NCBI GenBank assembly: GCA_963974475.1
Contig: CAXBCR010000015.1
Location: 1 to 64,000, forward strand
From: CAJXZP01 sp963974475
GTDB taxonomy: Bacteria > Bacteroidota > Bacteroidia > Flavobacteriales_G > Salibacteraceae
Length of the DNA: 64,000 nucleotides
Direction: 5' to 3'
Shown here one piece after another: positions 9,553 to 19,003 of this stretch (position 1 is its first letter; the number at the start of each line of letters is the position of its first letter). The notes beneath the pieces are model-generated. The model saw nothing but the letters and a program-made list of their open reading frames with translations, did not search any database and was not told the origin of the DNA. A program made the translations under genes and the position numbers.

Positions 9553-10899
9553 TTATTCTCCTACAATTCCATCAGATAATTTCAATCCTTTGATTCTATT
9601 CTTTTTTACTTCGGCAAATAGCGCTTCTTTATTTTCCATTCCGTTCGGAAACTTATTGACCCCTAAAACGGTGGTTTCTCCCGATTTGGCTTTCTCCCAA
9701 GCCTCCTCTCGGCTTTTAGAAATCCAAGTAGGTATATTGCCATTTTCCATATTGGCTTTAAAGCCGCCTTGAAACTCTATTTCAAGAAATAAATCCCATG
9801 CTTTTTCGGCAATATCAACGGTAAGATTCTCAATAAAATAAGACCCTGAAGCCACATCCATCACTTTGCCTGCAAAAGCTTCATCTCTTATAATGATTTG
9901 GGTATTACGGGCCATTCTATCCGAAAAGTCATTTGCTCTACGAATAGCTGCATCAAATGGAGTAACCGTAATTGATTGGCATCCGCCCAATACCGCAGAC
10001 AAGGCTTGTGTGGAACTACGCAACATATTATTGTTTAGGTCTAACACCGTTTGCGTCCAAGTAGAGGTAATGCCATGAATTTTTGTAGGATGATTCTCAA
10101 TTCCATGCTCTTTCAAAACAATAGCCCAAAGCGATGCAAATGCTCTGAATTTGGCTATCTCACTGAAAAAATCGGCACCGGTAGCCATGCTAAAACTAAT
10201 CAGATTTGCCGCTTTTTGAGCGGAGATGCCATTGGATGTTAACTCTTCCAACACTTCGTTTGCCAACGAAATACTTATGCCAATTTGTTGCACATTGGTA
10301 CTTCCTTGATTAAAAAAGTAGTCTCCGTTTACGTTGACCAGACTCATTTTAGGGAAATACTCAGCCACTTTTTCTGCGAGTTCTATTCGTTCATCTAAGG
10401 AATCAATACGGTGATAAAACACTTCAAATGTTCCTTCAAATAGAGTAGTGTTGTAGTTTTGATTTTCAGACCATTGGAAATAATTATAAATTAAATCCGT
10501 AGTAGCATTTTTAAATCTAATTTCAATATGTTCGGGTTTGATATCCTTAAACAAAATATCAAAATCTACATCGTGAGGTACGCTAATTTTGATAGAATCT
10601 ACTCCTGCATTCAATGCCGTAAGTATTCGAGGGTTGGCCTCCTTTGGTTTGCGACAATTAAATTCTTGATTAATATACCAACTCTCACGCTCATAACCGT
10701 TTTTAATGGTTTCGTGAATAAATTGGGTAGTTTCTTTACTGGGTGCGGTTTCCGATGTATAGTTCGGTACCGTTTTTAGATGGTCACGTGTTTCCTTATT
10801 CAAAGAGGTTACTTCCTTTCCCTTTAAATCTGCAATGATTTTTTCTTGCCACTCTTGGTGACTCGATTTTGGAAATTCGTTTAAATCAAACTTTTGCAT
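9553..10899 (-). CDS. Methylmalonyl-CoA mutase, small subunit
   Basis: This 448-residue protein matches the mutase barrel (e.g. SFSMATGADFFSEIAKFRAF, STWTQTVLDLNNNMLRSSTQ, VLGGCQSITVTPFDAA, FSDRMARNTQ) but lacks the cobalamin domain and the DxHxxG motif. This is as expected for the non-catalytic small subunit of Bacteroidota. It is the first gene of the operon. The downstream order is two DUF1016 nucleases, large subunit, YbaB-like, small membrane protein, with gaps of at most about 15 bases. Confidence 0.94.
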   Translation of the reverse strand: MQKFDLNEFPKSSHQEWQEKIIADLKGKEVTSLNKETRDHLKTVPNYTSETAPSKETTQFIHETIKNGYERESWYINQEFNCRKPKEANPRILTALNAGVDSIKISVPHDVDFDILFKDIKPEHIEIRFKNATTDLIYNYFQWSENQNYNTTLFEGTFEVFYHRIDSLDERIELAEKVAEYFPKMSLVNVNGDYFFNQGSTNVQQIGISISLANEVLEELTSNGISAQKAANLISFSMATGADFFSEIAKFRAFASLWAIVLKEHGIENHPTKIHGITSTWTQTVLDLNNNMLRSSTQALSAVLGGCQSITVTPFDAAIRRANDFSDRMARNTQIIIRDEAFAGKVMDVASGSYFIENLTVDIAEKAWDLFLEIEFQGGFKANMENGNIPTWISKSREEAWEKAKSGETTVLGVNKFPNGMENKEALFAEVKKNRIKGLKLSDGIVGE

Positions 10900-10909
10900 A
10901 AACTCATAT

Positions 10910-10932
10910 TTATTCCGCTTGTAGCGGGAATT
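10910..10932. repeat. Short palindrome upstream of the mutase operon
   Basis: ATTCCGC and GCGGGAAT flank the five-base loop TTGTA, forming a hairpin 11 to 33 bases before the small subunit ATG. No T run follows in either direction, so it is not a normal terminator. It could be a leader hairpin or a copy of a dispersed palindrome. Confidence 0.4.
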
Positions 10933-11124
10933 TGTGTCGCGAAAATACAGTTTTGTAGGTAAATTTTAATGATAAATATGGAGATGTGTTTTAGGGGAAA
11001 GAATGCGCCACCACCTTATCAACAAAGGTTAAAAATAACTGGTTAAAAAAACATTGAATTCAGTCGTTTTTTTGGATACAATAAGACTCATATTTGCTTC
11101 TGTATCTGAATAATTTATTAAAAA

Positions 11125-13233
11125 ATGAACATCATCCAGCAACTAAGTACCGAGCTAAATATTCCTAAAAATGCCATTGAAAAGGTATTGAGCCTTTTAT
11201 CAGAAGGGGCTACCATCCCTTTTATAGCACGTTACCGAAAGGAAATGACGGGCAACCTAGACGAGGTGCAATTGGTGGCTATTAAAGATACGCTAGCCTT
11301 TTGGGATTCTTTTATTGCACGTAAAGAAACTATTATAAATGCCATTGAAGAACAGGGGAAACTAACTGCTGAATTACGAGCCAAAATTGAAAGCTGTAAA
11401 ACTACTGTTGCTCTAGAGGACTTGTATTTGCCTTACAAGCAAAAACGAAAATCTAAAGGGCAAAAAGCGATAGAACAAGGGTTGAAACCTTTGGCCATTT
11501 TCATTCAACAGCAAAACGACTCAAGAAATATTGAGGATAAGGCGTATCAATACGTTAAAGGCAGTATCGGCTCGGAAAAAGAGGCTTTGGATGGAGCAGT
11601 GAATATCCTGGCAGAATGGATTTCTGAAAATACGTGGGTGCGTGAGAGAGTCCGCGAACAATTTAAAAGAAATGCGGAATCGGTTGCTAAAGTTAAAAAG
11701 GGAAAGATGGAAGAAGGTGAGAAGTTTAAAGACTATTTTGATTTTTCAGAGCGGGTATCTCGAATGGCTTCTCATCGCGTATTAGCCTTGTTTAGAGCGG
11801 AAAAAGAAGGGATTGTAAGCTTTAAAGTTGAAGTAGATTCAGAAAGAGCCCAAGAGAATATTGAGCGAGGTTTGGGTCGGAATTATGGCGCAAATAAATA
11901 CGTGGATAAAGCCATTTCCGAATCGTATAAACGCATCTTACAACCCAATTTTGAGTCGGAAATCAAAAAAGCCTTAAAGGAAAAAGCTGATTTGGAATCT
12001 ATTTCTGTATTTGCGCAAAACCTGAAGCAGTTATTGTTGCAATCTCCATTGGGAGCCAAGAACATAATTGCCATTGACCCGGGTTTTAGGACGGGATGCA
12101 AAGTAGCTGTATTGAACAAAAATGGCGCTTTTGTGCATAATACCACCATATTTCCACATCCTCCTCAAAATAAGCGAATAGAAACGGAAAAAACATTGAC
12201 CACCCTGGCTGCTAAATACAAAATTGGCGCCATTGCTGTAGGAAATGGAACGGCTGGAATGGAAACCGAGCAGTTGTGTAGAACGGCTTTTAAAGGCACG
12301 GATGTGCAGGTATTCTCTGTAAACGAAGCTGGAGCTAGTATTTATTCGGCATCAGAAATAGCGAGAGAGGAATTTGGAGAGCTCGATTTGACTGTGCGTG
12401 GGGCTATTTCCATTGGCCGTAGGTTAATGGACCCTTTAGCCGAATTAGTGAAAATTGATGCGAAATCAATAGGAGTAGGGCAATATCAACATGATGTAAA
12501 CCAACCTTTGCTCAAGCAAAAATTAACCGAAGTGGTTGAGCATTGTGTAAATCATGTGGGGGTGGAATTGAATACTGCATCCTATCCCATTTTGGCGTAT
12601 GTATCTGGTTTAGGTACTACTACCGCTAAAAACATTGTGAATTACCGCGCTGAACATGGCAATTTCACCGAAAGAAAACAATTGCTTAAGGTTCCTAAGA
12701 TGGGGAAAAAGTCGTATGAACAAGCTGCTGGTTTTTTACGTATTGAAAATGGTAAAAACCCTTTAGATAATACCATAATCCACCCCGAATCGTATGGAAT
12801 TGTAAAGGAATTGGCTCAACTGAATCAGGTGAAAGAAAGTGCTCTTTTTAACGAATCAGTGATTAATGACGCATCGGTGAAATCATTGAAATTGAAGTAT
12901 AATCCGTTGACAGTAGATTTTATTGTGACCGAATTAAAACGCCCCACTCGCGACCCGCGAAAAGCACTGAAAGAAATGGAAACCAATAATATAGCAAGTA
13001 TTGACGAGCTGTATGAAGGAATGCAATTAAAAGGAACGATTAACAATATTACCAACTTTGGCGCATTTGTAAATATTGGAATTAAGGAATCTGGATTGGT
13101 GCATATTTCAGAAATATCCAACACGTTTGTAACCAATATTCATGAGGTGGTTAAATTAAATCAACAAGTGGAGGTGCGGGTTCTGTCGGTTGATTTAGCT
13201 AGAAAACGAGTGCAGTTGACGATGAAATTTTAG
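11125..13233 (+). CDS. tex: Tex-family transcription accessory protein
   Basis: This 702-residue protein has the usual Tex layout. An N-terminal helical Tex region (RYRKEMTGNLDEVQL near residue 35) is followed by a YqgF/RNase-H-like domain beginning IIAIDPGFRTGCKVAV at about 313. Next comes a helix-hairpin-helix region (NIVNYRAEHGNF) and a C-terminal S1 RNA-binding domain (GAFVNIGIKESGLVHISEIS, about 645-700). Tex is a conserved nucleic-acid-binding protein that modulates transcription. It starts at ATG 11125 in a divergent arrangement with the mutase operon. All domains are present. Confidence 0.95.
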   Translation: MNIIQQLSTELNIPKNAIEKVLSLLSEGATIPFIARYRKEMTGNLDEVQLVAIKDTLAFWDSFIARKETIINAIEEQGKLTAELRAKIESCKTTVALEDLYLPYKQKRKSKGQKAIEQGLKPLAIFIQQQNDSRNIEDKAYQYVKGSIGSEKEALDGAVNILAEWISENTWVRERVREQFKRNAESVAKVKKGKMEEGEKFKDYFDFSERVSRMASHRVLALFRAEKEGIVSFKVEVDSERAQENIERGLGRNYGANKYVDKAISESYKRILQPNFESEIKKALKEKADLESISVFAQNLKQLLLQSPLGAKNIIAIDPGFRTGCKVAVLNKNGAFVHNTTIFPHPPQNKRIETEKTLTTLAAKYKIGAIAVGNGTAGMETEQLCRTAFKGTDVQVFSVNEAGASIYSASEIAREEFGELDLTVRGAISIGRRLMDPLAELVKIDAKSIGVGQYQHDVNQPLLKQKLTEVVEHCVNHVGVELNTASYPILAYVSGLGTTTAKNIVNYRAEHGNFTERKQLLKVPKMGKKSYEQAAGFLRIENGKNPLDNTIIHPESYGIVKELAQLNQVKESALFNESVINDASVKSLKLKYNPLTVDFIVTELKRPTRDPRKALKEMETNNIASIDELYEGMQLKGTINNITNFGAFVNIGIKESGLVHISEISNTFVTNIHEVVKLNQQVEVRVLSVDLARKRVQLTMKF

Positions 13234-13321
13234 CTATAAGGCTTTAGTGTTGAATTATTAGGGTTGAATTTTGAGTGTTTATTATCAAGTGTTTAACGGT
13301 ATTTATTCAATATTTTTAGGA

Positions 13322-14209
13322 CTAGTATCCTCCTGATAAAGGTCTTAAGCGACTAGAATTAGGGTTTTTAATGGCATCATCAATTTGCTGAATCATTCTT
13401 TCTTTATCTCGACCTAAAATTCCTTTTAGAATTAAACTGTTGGATGCATGATCGCTTCTAAAAATGGTTTGGTTCAATTCTAAATGCGACATAAATACTT
13501 TCATTTCTTGAAAAAGTTGAATTGAATCTAATTGGGTAAACGAGCCTAAGTACCGATTTTTATAGTGTTCTAATCCTTTATGGGCGGTTAAAACCAGAGT
13601 AGATGCAAATTTGGGCTGGGTAGCATTCAACACCATGGCAGAGTTTAAGGCATGTTGATGCGTCAATTCTGTTCCGCCCACGCCATTGATAATCATAACC
13701 GAACTATCCATACCTGCGGCTTTAGACTTATTTAAACCTTCGATGGTGGTTTCAAAAGTTTCGCCTTTTTGAATAGCATGTAACACCTCACTGTCACCAG
13801 ATTCTATTCCCACATACAACAAGTTTAATCCGGCTGCTCTGAGTGATTCTAATTCTGCTTTTGTTTTTCTAGATAAGTTGCTAGGAGAGGCGTAGGTAGA
13901 TACTCTTCGTAAATTGGGGAACGTAAAATTTAGTTTTTCGAGGATGCGCAATAAACGTGCAGTAGACAAAACCAATGGGTCGCCATCGGCTAAAAAAACT
14001 TTTTGAATCTGGTCGGAGTAGGGTTTAAAAGTATCTATATCTTTAAAAACATCGGCTTCGTTTCTCGCTTTGAAGCTTTTAGAGGTGTACATTTCACAAA
14101 ATGAACATTTATTCCATGAACAACCCAAAGTGATTTGGATAATAAGTGATTTTCCTTCGCTTGGTGGCCGAAACAATGGTTCGTGATACTGTATTGGAAA
14201 TTGGTACAT
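13322..14209 (-). CDS. Radical SAM protein of unknown substrate
   Basis: This 295-residue protein has the 4Fe-4S/SAM cluster cysteines at 30, 35 and 38 in the context LGCSWNKCSFCEMY. That gives a CX4CX2C spacing instead of the common CX3CX2C. Features typical of the radical SAM barrel follow (LADGDPLVLS, LYVGIESGDSEVL, GGTEL). It resembles widely distributed proteins often annotated simply as radical SAM or HemN-like. The reaction is unknown. The gene is monocistronic, and the ATG at 14209 sits four bases after a TAnnTTTG element. Confidence 0.88.
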   Translation of the reverse strand: MYQFPIQYHEPLFRPPSEGKSLIIQITLGCSWNKCSFCEMYTSKSFKARNEADVFKDIDTFKPYSDQIQKVFLADGDPLVLSTARLLRILEKLNFTFPNLRRVSTYASPSNLSRKTKAELESLRAAGLNLLYVGIESGDSEVLHAIQKGETFETTIEGLNKSKAAGMDSSVMIINGVGGTELTHQHALNSAMVLNATQPKFASTLVLTAHKGLEHYKNRYLGSFTQLDSIQLFQEMKVFMSHLELNQTIFRSDHASNSLILKGILGRDKERMIQQIDDAIKNPNSSRLRPLSGGY

Positions 14210-14213
14210 GCTG

Positions 14214-14221
14214 CAAAAATA
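14214..14221 (-). promoter_or_regulatory. -7 element abutting the radical SAM gene start
   Basis: On the minus strand TATTTTTG is followed by four bases (CAGC) and the ATG at 14209. The predicted transcript begins at or next to the start codon, as in the other leaderless-type genes of this window. No clear -33 TTG was seen. Confidence 0.45.
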
Positions 14222-14354
14222 ATGGTAAAGTTAGTATGGTGTTGCCGACCATAAGAAATAGTCAATAAGTGGGTTACTTCAATTATGCTTTCCAATGGAA
14301 AGAAAAAACATCTAGTTAGCCCTTTATAGGTACACGTTGTTTCAATTAAAATAG

Positions 14355-14362
14355 TACATTTG
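14355..14362 (+). promoter_or_regulatory. -7 element of the cold-shock gene
   Basis: TACATTTG matches the Bacteroidota consensus and lies 28 bases before the ATG at 14391. A TTG is present but only 15 bases upstream, shorter than the usual 19-21. Confidence 0.5.
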
Positions 14363-14390
14363 CAGCTCACAAAAAACATCAGAAAACCGC

Positions 14391-14846
14391 ATGGCTAAGT
14401 CACAAGAAACATTTGGTAAAAAAGAAAGAGAGAAAAAACGTTTAAAAAAACGTCAAGAAAAGGCAGCCTTAAAAGCAGAACGCAAAAACAATAAGGAAAA
14501 AGGACTATCTTTTGAAGACCAAATTGCTTATGTGGATGAATTTGGACAGTTAGTGGATACACCACCAGATCCAGCTAAGAAACTGGAAGTGGACGTAGAA
14601 AGTATTGTTATTGGTGCTGCTTCTCGTGAGCCAGCCGAAGAAATTGACCCAGTTCACAAAGGACGAGTGGAGTTCTTTAACGATGCAAAAGGCTATGGTT
14701 TCATTAAAGATATGAGCGATGGCGAAAAGTATTTTGTGCACATGAGTGGTACCATTGATTCAATTTCTGAGAATAACATGGTGACATTTGAATTAGAAAA
14801 AGGAATGAAAGGTCTGAATGCGGTAAAAGTAAAATTAGACAAATAG
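14391..14846 (+). CDS. Cold-shock-domain protein with basic N-terminal extension
   Basis: The protein has 151 residues. The first ~40 are very rich in Lys, Arg and Glu and probably form a charged helix. The cold-shock domain spans about 89-150, with the RNP1-like KGYGFI at 100-105 and RNP2-like YFVH at 114-117. Cold-shock domains bind single-stranded RNA or DNA. This extended type is common in Bacteroidota and differs from the 65-70-residue Csp of E. coli. It is a single-gene unit ended by a strong terminator. Confidence 0.92.
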   Translation: MAKSQETFGKKEREKKRLKKRQEKAALKAERKNNKEKGLSFEDQIAYVDEFGQLVDTPPDPAKKLEVDVESIVIGAASREPAEEIDPVHKGRVEFFNDAKGYGFIKDMSDGEKYFVHMSGTIDSISENNMVTFELEKGMKGLNAVKVKLDK

Positions 14847-14864
14847 ATTTATAATCAATTAGTT

Positions 14865-14898
14865 AAAGCTGTTCTATTCGTGGAACAGCTTTTTTTTA
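14865..14898 (+). terminator. Intrinsic terminator after the cold-shock gene
   Basis: A 10-bp perfect stem (AAAGCTGTTC / GAACAGCTTT) with an eight-base loop is followed by a T run. It starts 18 bases past the stop codon. Confidence 0.9.
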
Positions 14899-15009
14899 TG
14901 CCCAATTTTTTTTTTGGTTTAACCTACCCGTCAATAAAAAACGCTGTTCTAACAAAACGCCTATTCCCTAAATCTAACCTAGGTCATAAATTTAAGTCTC
15001 CTTAAGAGG

Positions 15010-15017
15010 TAGTTTTG
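15010..15017 (+). promoter_or_regulatory. -7 element abutting the YitT gene start
   Basis: TAGTTTTG is followed by CAAA and the ATG at 15022. The string TTTGCAAAATG is identical to that before the Smr gene at 2835, again implying a transcript with no or almost no leader. Confidence 0.5.
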
Positions 15018-15021
15018 CAAA

Positions 15022-15909
15022 ATGGTAAACGAAGCTGTAAGGAAAAAAAATCGCATTGAACTCAAAAATTATAGCCTCATTTTTTTAGGCAGTTTATTAT
15101 TGGCTATCGGAATGGTAGGCTTTTTGGCTCCAAATAATATTGCCACGGGTGGAACGGCCGGTTTAGCCATTGTTTTGCATCATATTATATCAGTTCCCAT
15201 TGGTGGGTTAATGTTTTTAATCAACATTCCTTTATTGGTGGTGAGCGTGAAATATTTGGGTAAATGGTTTGCGTTAAAAACCATAACAGCCATTGGTTTA
15301 ATTGCCGTTTTTGTGGATGTATTGGCCGAAATGGTTGGCTTACCCGTATTGAGTACCGACCCATTGCTAGCTACCCTTTATGGCGGAATAGCGGTGGGAG
15401 TTGGATTAGGTCTGATATTTAAAGGAGGTGGAAGCGCAGGTGGCGGAACCATTATTGCTAAAATTGTTACATCTAAATTGGATATGAAAACAGGACAAGT
15501 TATTCTAATATTGGATTCTGTAGTGGTGATTTCTGCCGGATTGGTATTTCAAAGTGTAGAATTAGCGCTATGGAGTATGATTAGCATTTTTGCCGCTTCT
15601 AGATTGGTGGATTTGGTGCTTACCGGGCGCCCAACGCAGAAAATTGTACATATTTCTTCCTATAAAAATTTGGAGCAATTGAGTAAAAGTATCACCGAAT
15701 TACTGCGGGTTACTGGTACTATTGTGGAAGGACAAGACTTGACGATTAGTGAAAACAAGCACATTATTTTTATCACCATCGACCGGAACAGAATTAGCGC
15801 TTTAAAAGAATTGGTTTACGATTTTGATGCAGATGCACGCATGGTGGTGATGGAAGCGGCTGAGTTGTTGGGTGGGCATCCTGGGAAATTAGGTGTATCC
15901 AAAATGTAA
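15022..15909 (+). CDS. YitT-family membrane protein
   Basis: This 295-residue protein has about five to six membrane segments in the first ~205 residues (DUF161, with GFLAPNNIATGGTAGLAI and the glycine-rich FKGGGSAGGGTII). A soluble C-terminal DUF2179 domain follows at about 215-285 (TVIEGQDLTISENKHIIF). YitT proteins are widespread inner-membrane proteins of unknown transport or regulatory role. It is monocistronic. The start is supported by the adjacent promoter element. Confidence 0.92.
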   Translation: MVNEAVRKKNRIELKNYSLIFLGSLLLAIGMVGFLAPNNIATGGTAGLAIVLHHIISVPIGGLMFLINIPLLVVSVKYLGKWFALKTITAIGLIAVFVDVLAEMVGLPVLSTDPLLATLYGGIAVGVGLGLIFKGGGSAGGGTIIAKIVTSKLDMKTGQVILILDSVVVISAGLVFQSVELALWSMISIFAASRLVDLVLTGRPTQKIVHISSYKNLEQLSKSITELLRVTGTIVEGQDLTISENKHIIFITIDRNRISALKELVYDFDADARMVVMEAAELLGGHPGKLGVSKM

Positions 15910-15963
15910 TATGTTTAAGGGCATGTAAATGATATTTATTTCAGGTAGTGTAATGAATTAAGA

Positions 15964-16001
15964 CAATAAAAAAGGCTCTGTAACAGATAGATACAGAGCC
16001 T
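15964..16001 (-). terminator. Intrinsic terminator after the PKD lipoprotein gene
   Basis: The stem AGGCTCTGTA / TACAGAGCCT has a nine-base loop. On the minus strand it is followed by seven T, about 60 bases past the stop of the PKD gene. It also lies beyond the YitT stop on the other strand but has no T run in that direction. Confidence 0.85.
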
Positions 16002-16062
16002 AGTTCAAAATTGTTAAATGAATTGATTACAAAAATATTTCAATCCTACAAAATGGCTGTTA

Positions 16063-16788
16063 TTAGTAAACCCAGCTTACGTTTAAAACAAACGAATAAT
16101 CACCAAAGCTAATTGTCATATCTTTCACTCCAGGAACATGAAATGCAGTCGGTGAAAATTCAATTCCACCCATATAATCATTGCTAGTTAGGGCATCCCA
16201 ATCGTAAAAAACAACACTTAGTCTGTCGTTTAAATTTCCAATAGTTACAGGTAGACCAGAATCATTTCCATATACAAATGAACCGCCTGGGGCGCAATTT
16301 TCGTAATAGATAGTGCTTGTATAAATGGTATTGGAATTTTGAATTATTACTGGGTAAATATCTGGATAAGTACTGTTATCCCATGCAGCTCCAGCATTTG
16401 TAGCAGGCCATTTGGTAAGTGTTATGGAATTAATAATCAGATTTACTGGAATTTTGTCATTCACGGTAACCGTTTTAGATACAGAATCTCCAACTCCATC
16501 ACTATTTTTTGCTGTTAGCTTAATTGTGTAAGTACCAGAACTTGTATAGGAATGGGTGGGCTCACTTAAAGTCGAGCTACTTCCATCACCAAAATCCCAA
16601 CTATAACTGGATGAATTATTAGAACAGTTACTAAAAGTAACAGTTCCATTTACATCAACAGAGGTTGGTGTAACATTAAAACAAGCTTCACCAGAAGCAA
16701 GTGTATTTGTGGCGTCTTTTTTACAGCTTGACACAGAAATTATTCCAGCCAAAGCAACGAATAAAGTAAAATTTTTGAAGGTTTTCAT
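16063..16788 (-). CDS. PKD-domain lipoprotein
   Basis: This 241-residue protein has a lipoprotein signal peptide ending in SVSSC, with the lipidated cysteine at 22. A PKD domain (about 33-115) carries the typical YSWDFGDGS and THSYTSSGTYTIKL motifs. A C-terminal region of about 125 residues that I do not recognise follows (LIINSITLTKWPATNAG to the end). It could be a C2-like beta sandwich. PKD domains mediate protein or carbohydrate contacts on the cell surface. Single gene with its own terminator. Confidence 0.85.
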   Translation of the reverse strand: MKTFKNFTLFVALAGIISVSSCKKDATNTLASGEACFNVTPTSVDVNGTVTFSNCSNNSSSYSWDFGDGSSSTLSEPTHSYTSSGTYTIKLTAKNSDGVGDSVSKTVTVNDKIPVNLIINSITLTKWPATNAGAAWDNSTYPDIYPVIIQNSNTIYTSTIYYENCAPGGSFVYGNDSGLPVTIGNLNDRLSVVFYDWDALTSNDYMGGIEFSPTAFHVPGVKDMTISFGDYSFVLNVSWVY

Positions 16789-16906
16789 ACTAAATTAAAT
16801 TTGAATTATAAGTTATGTTTTTTTTGTCATTGCAAGTTTAATCTATTTAATACCTTTTTCCAATAGGGAGTACCTCACGCTTTACATTTATTTGAAAAAT
16901 CAATAA

Positions 16907-16941
16907 AAAAATGCCCATTTGATTTTGCAAATAGGCATTTT
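16907..16941 (-). terminator. Terminator after the vWA-domain gene
   Basis: The stem AAATGCCCATTTG / CAAATAGGCATTT (one mismatch) with a short loop is followed by T on the minus strand. It lies about 25 bases past the stop of the vWA gene and has T runs in both directions. Confidence 0.75.
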
Positions 16942-16963
16942 TCAATTAATGTAAATTCTCCAT

Positions 16964-19003
16964 CTACAATACCGCTACCATTTCAACCAATCGAATAAAC
17001 TCAGAACGTGTGCCATCCTCATCTTTACCTTTAGATTCCTTGGCTAGGTCTATTACGGAGTTGTAACCCATTTTTCCTTTGTATTTTGAATCGCGTAATA
17101 GCATTCCAAAAGAGGCTACAGATGCCGAAAAACGGCAGTTTTCTGAAGCATTTTCAAGGGGTACTTGGGTATCATATAGCACTTTTGAAATCAACTTTGA
17201 CTTTTTACCCGTAGGTTCTTTGTACCTAAATTTAACGGTTAGAATTTCGTGTGCCAAATCCACCATTTGCGCAGGGGCTGGGTCTAGACTTGGGTTTTGA
17301 TATTTTAGCGCATCAATATCAAATACGTCTTCTTCCGAATTTGCTGGAATAATTTCATACAGCATCGTCACCGTATGTCCCGAGCCAATTTCACCCGCAT
17401 CTTTGGTATCATCATTAAAATCTTCATCTTTTAATTTTCGGTTCACGTAACCAATCAATCGGTAACCCTTTACATGTGCAGGGTTGAATTCCACTTGTAC
17501 CTTCACATCTTTAGCAATGGTGATCAGCGTTCCGCCTAATTCGGATACAAAAACCTTTTTGGCTTCCAGCGCATTGTCAATGTAATTGTAGTTGCCGTTT
17601 CCTTTGTCAGCCAATTGTTCCATGGTCGCATCGCGCAAATTTCCGGTACCAAAACCCAATACAGATAAAAATATATCATCATTTCGTTTGCTTTCTATTA
17701 AAGAAACCAAATCTGAATGCCTGGATACACCAACATTAAAATCGCCATCGGTGGCTAAAATGATACGGTTATTTCCTTTGGTAATGAAATTGGCTTTGGC
17801 TACTTGATAGGCTAGATTTATTCCCGCTCCGCCTGCCGTAGAACCTCCAGCCGTTAATTGACTGATAGACGCTAAAATGGTTTCTTTATCCGCACCTGAA
17901 GTAGAAGGTAGCACCAATCCGGCAGCGCCTGCATACACCACAATGGCTACACGGTCTTCTTTTCGTAACTGGTTAACCAGCAGGTTCATTCCGGTTTTGA
18001 GTAAATCCAATTTATCGACAGAATTCATGGAGCCCGAAACATCAATTAAAAACACGAGGTTATTGCTTGGTGCGTTTTCCATTTCAATCTCCTTGCCTTG
18101 AATTCCAATATGCACTAATTTATGATTTTTATCCCATGGACAATCGGTATATTCGGAGGTAATTGAAAACGGTTGACCTTCTTCAGGTTGTGGATAATCG
18201 TAGCTAAAATAATTCACCATTTCTTCAATACGCACCGCATCCGCAGGCGGAAGTTGCCCTTGGGTAATAAACCGCCTCACGTTGGTATAAGAGGCATGGT
18301 CCACATCCACGCTAAATGTAGATAGTGGATTTTGACTCACTTTTTTAAAGCGGTTATCTTCAAAAGCACTGTATTCTTCCGTTTGAATATTAGGCGTTCT
18401 TGGGTTATAATACCTTGAACCCGGAAGATTGGAAGAACCTAAAACCTTCATTCCGTCAATGTAATAGTAATTGGATTCACTCCGTGCTCCTCTAATATTT
18501 AGCATGTTACTTCCATCATCCGTACTATACACACCAGCGGTATTTTTTGCAACCCCCGGAGCGCTACGGTAGGCCATGTTAGAAAAATCCTCCTCAGATA
18601 CCGTGGTTTTTACTACGGTATTGCCTTTGTCAATGATTTTGTTCTTGTATCGGGTCATCACAAACTCTTTCATTTCAATACATGATGAATTCATTTTCAC
18701 ATCCGCAAATTTGGTTTCGTTTTTCAAAATGATAATTCCACTAATTTTAATGGGTTGGAAACCAACGGAACTTACGCCCAGGTCGTAAGTCCCAGGGATT
18801 ACGTTGGTGAACGTAAAATTACCATCAAAATCGCTTTGAGCGGCCATCACTTGTACGGTGTCTTGAAAAAGAATCAAGTTTACAAATGGTAAAGGTTCTA
18901 ACCGCTCATGGTCGGTGACTTTGCCTTGTATGCTACCCGTTGATTGGGCATTTATGGAAAGTATGGATAATAGGGTGGCGGCAATTATAAATAATCGTTT
19001 CAT
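16964..19003 (-). CDS. Secreted CarboxypepD-plug-vWA fusion protein
   Basis: This 679-residue protein begins with a signal peptide ending ...LSINAQ at about 20. A CarboxypepD_reg-like beta domain follows (about 23-105, GKVTDHERLEPLPFVNLILF). Next is a short TonB-plug-like stretch (about 145-190, GVYSTDDGSNMLNIRGARS, YYYIDGMKVLG), then a von Willebrand factor A domain with the MIDAS motif DVSGSMNS near residue 320. A C-terminal DUF3520-type region completes it. The vWA/DUF3520 pair resembles YfbK-like proteins. The reaction or ligand is unknown, but metal-dependent binding at the cell surface is likely. It is monocistronic. Confidence 0.88.
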   Translation of the reverse strand: MKRLFIIAATLLSILSINAQSTGSIQGKVTDHERLEPLPFVNLILFQDTVQVMAAQSDFDGNFTFTNVIPGTYDLGVSSVGFQPIKISGIIILKNETKFADVKMNSSCIEMKEFVMTRYKNKIIDKGNTVVKTTVSEEDFSNMAYRSAPGVAKNTAGVYSTDDGSNMLNIRGARSESNYYYIDGMKVLGSSNLPGSRYYNPRTPNIQTEEYSAFEDNRFKKVSQNPLSTFSVDVDHASYTNVRRFITQGQLPPADAVRIEEMVNYFSYDYPQPEEGQPFSITSEYTDCPWDKNHKLVHIGIQGKEIEMENAPSNNLVFLIDVSGSMNSVDKLDLLKTGMNLLVNQLRKEDRVAIVVYAGAAGLVLPSTSGADKETILASISQLTAGGSTAGGAGINLAYQVAKANFITKGNNRIILATDGDFNVGVSRHSDLVSLIESKRNDDIFLSVLGFGTGNLRDATMEQLADKGNGNYNYIDNALEAKKVFVSELGGTLITIAKDVKVQVEFNPAHVKGYRLIGYVNRKLKDEDFNDDTKDAGEIGSGHTVTMLYEIIPANSEEDVFDIDALKYQNPSLDPAPAQMVDLAHEILTVKFRYKEPTGKKSKLISKVLYDTQVPLENASENCRFSASVASFGMLLRDSKYKGKMGYNSVIDLAKESKGKDEDGTRSEFIRLVEMVAVL

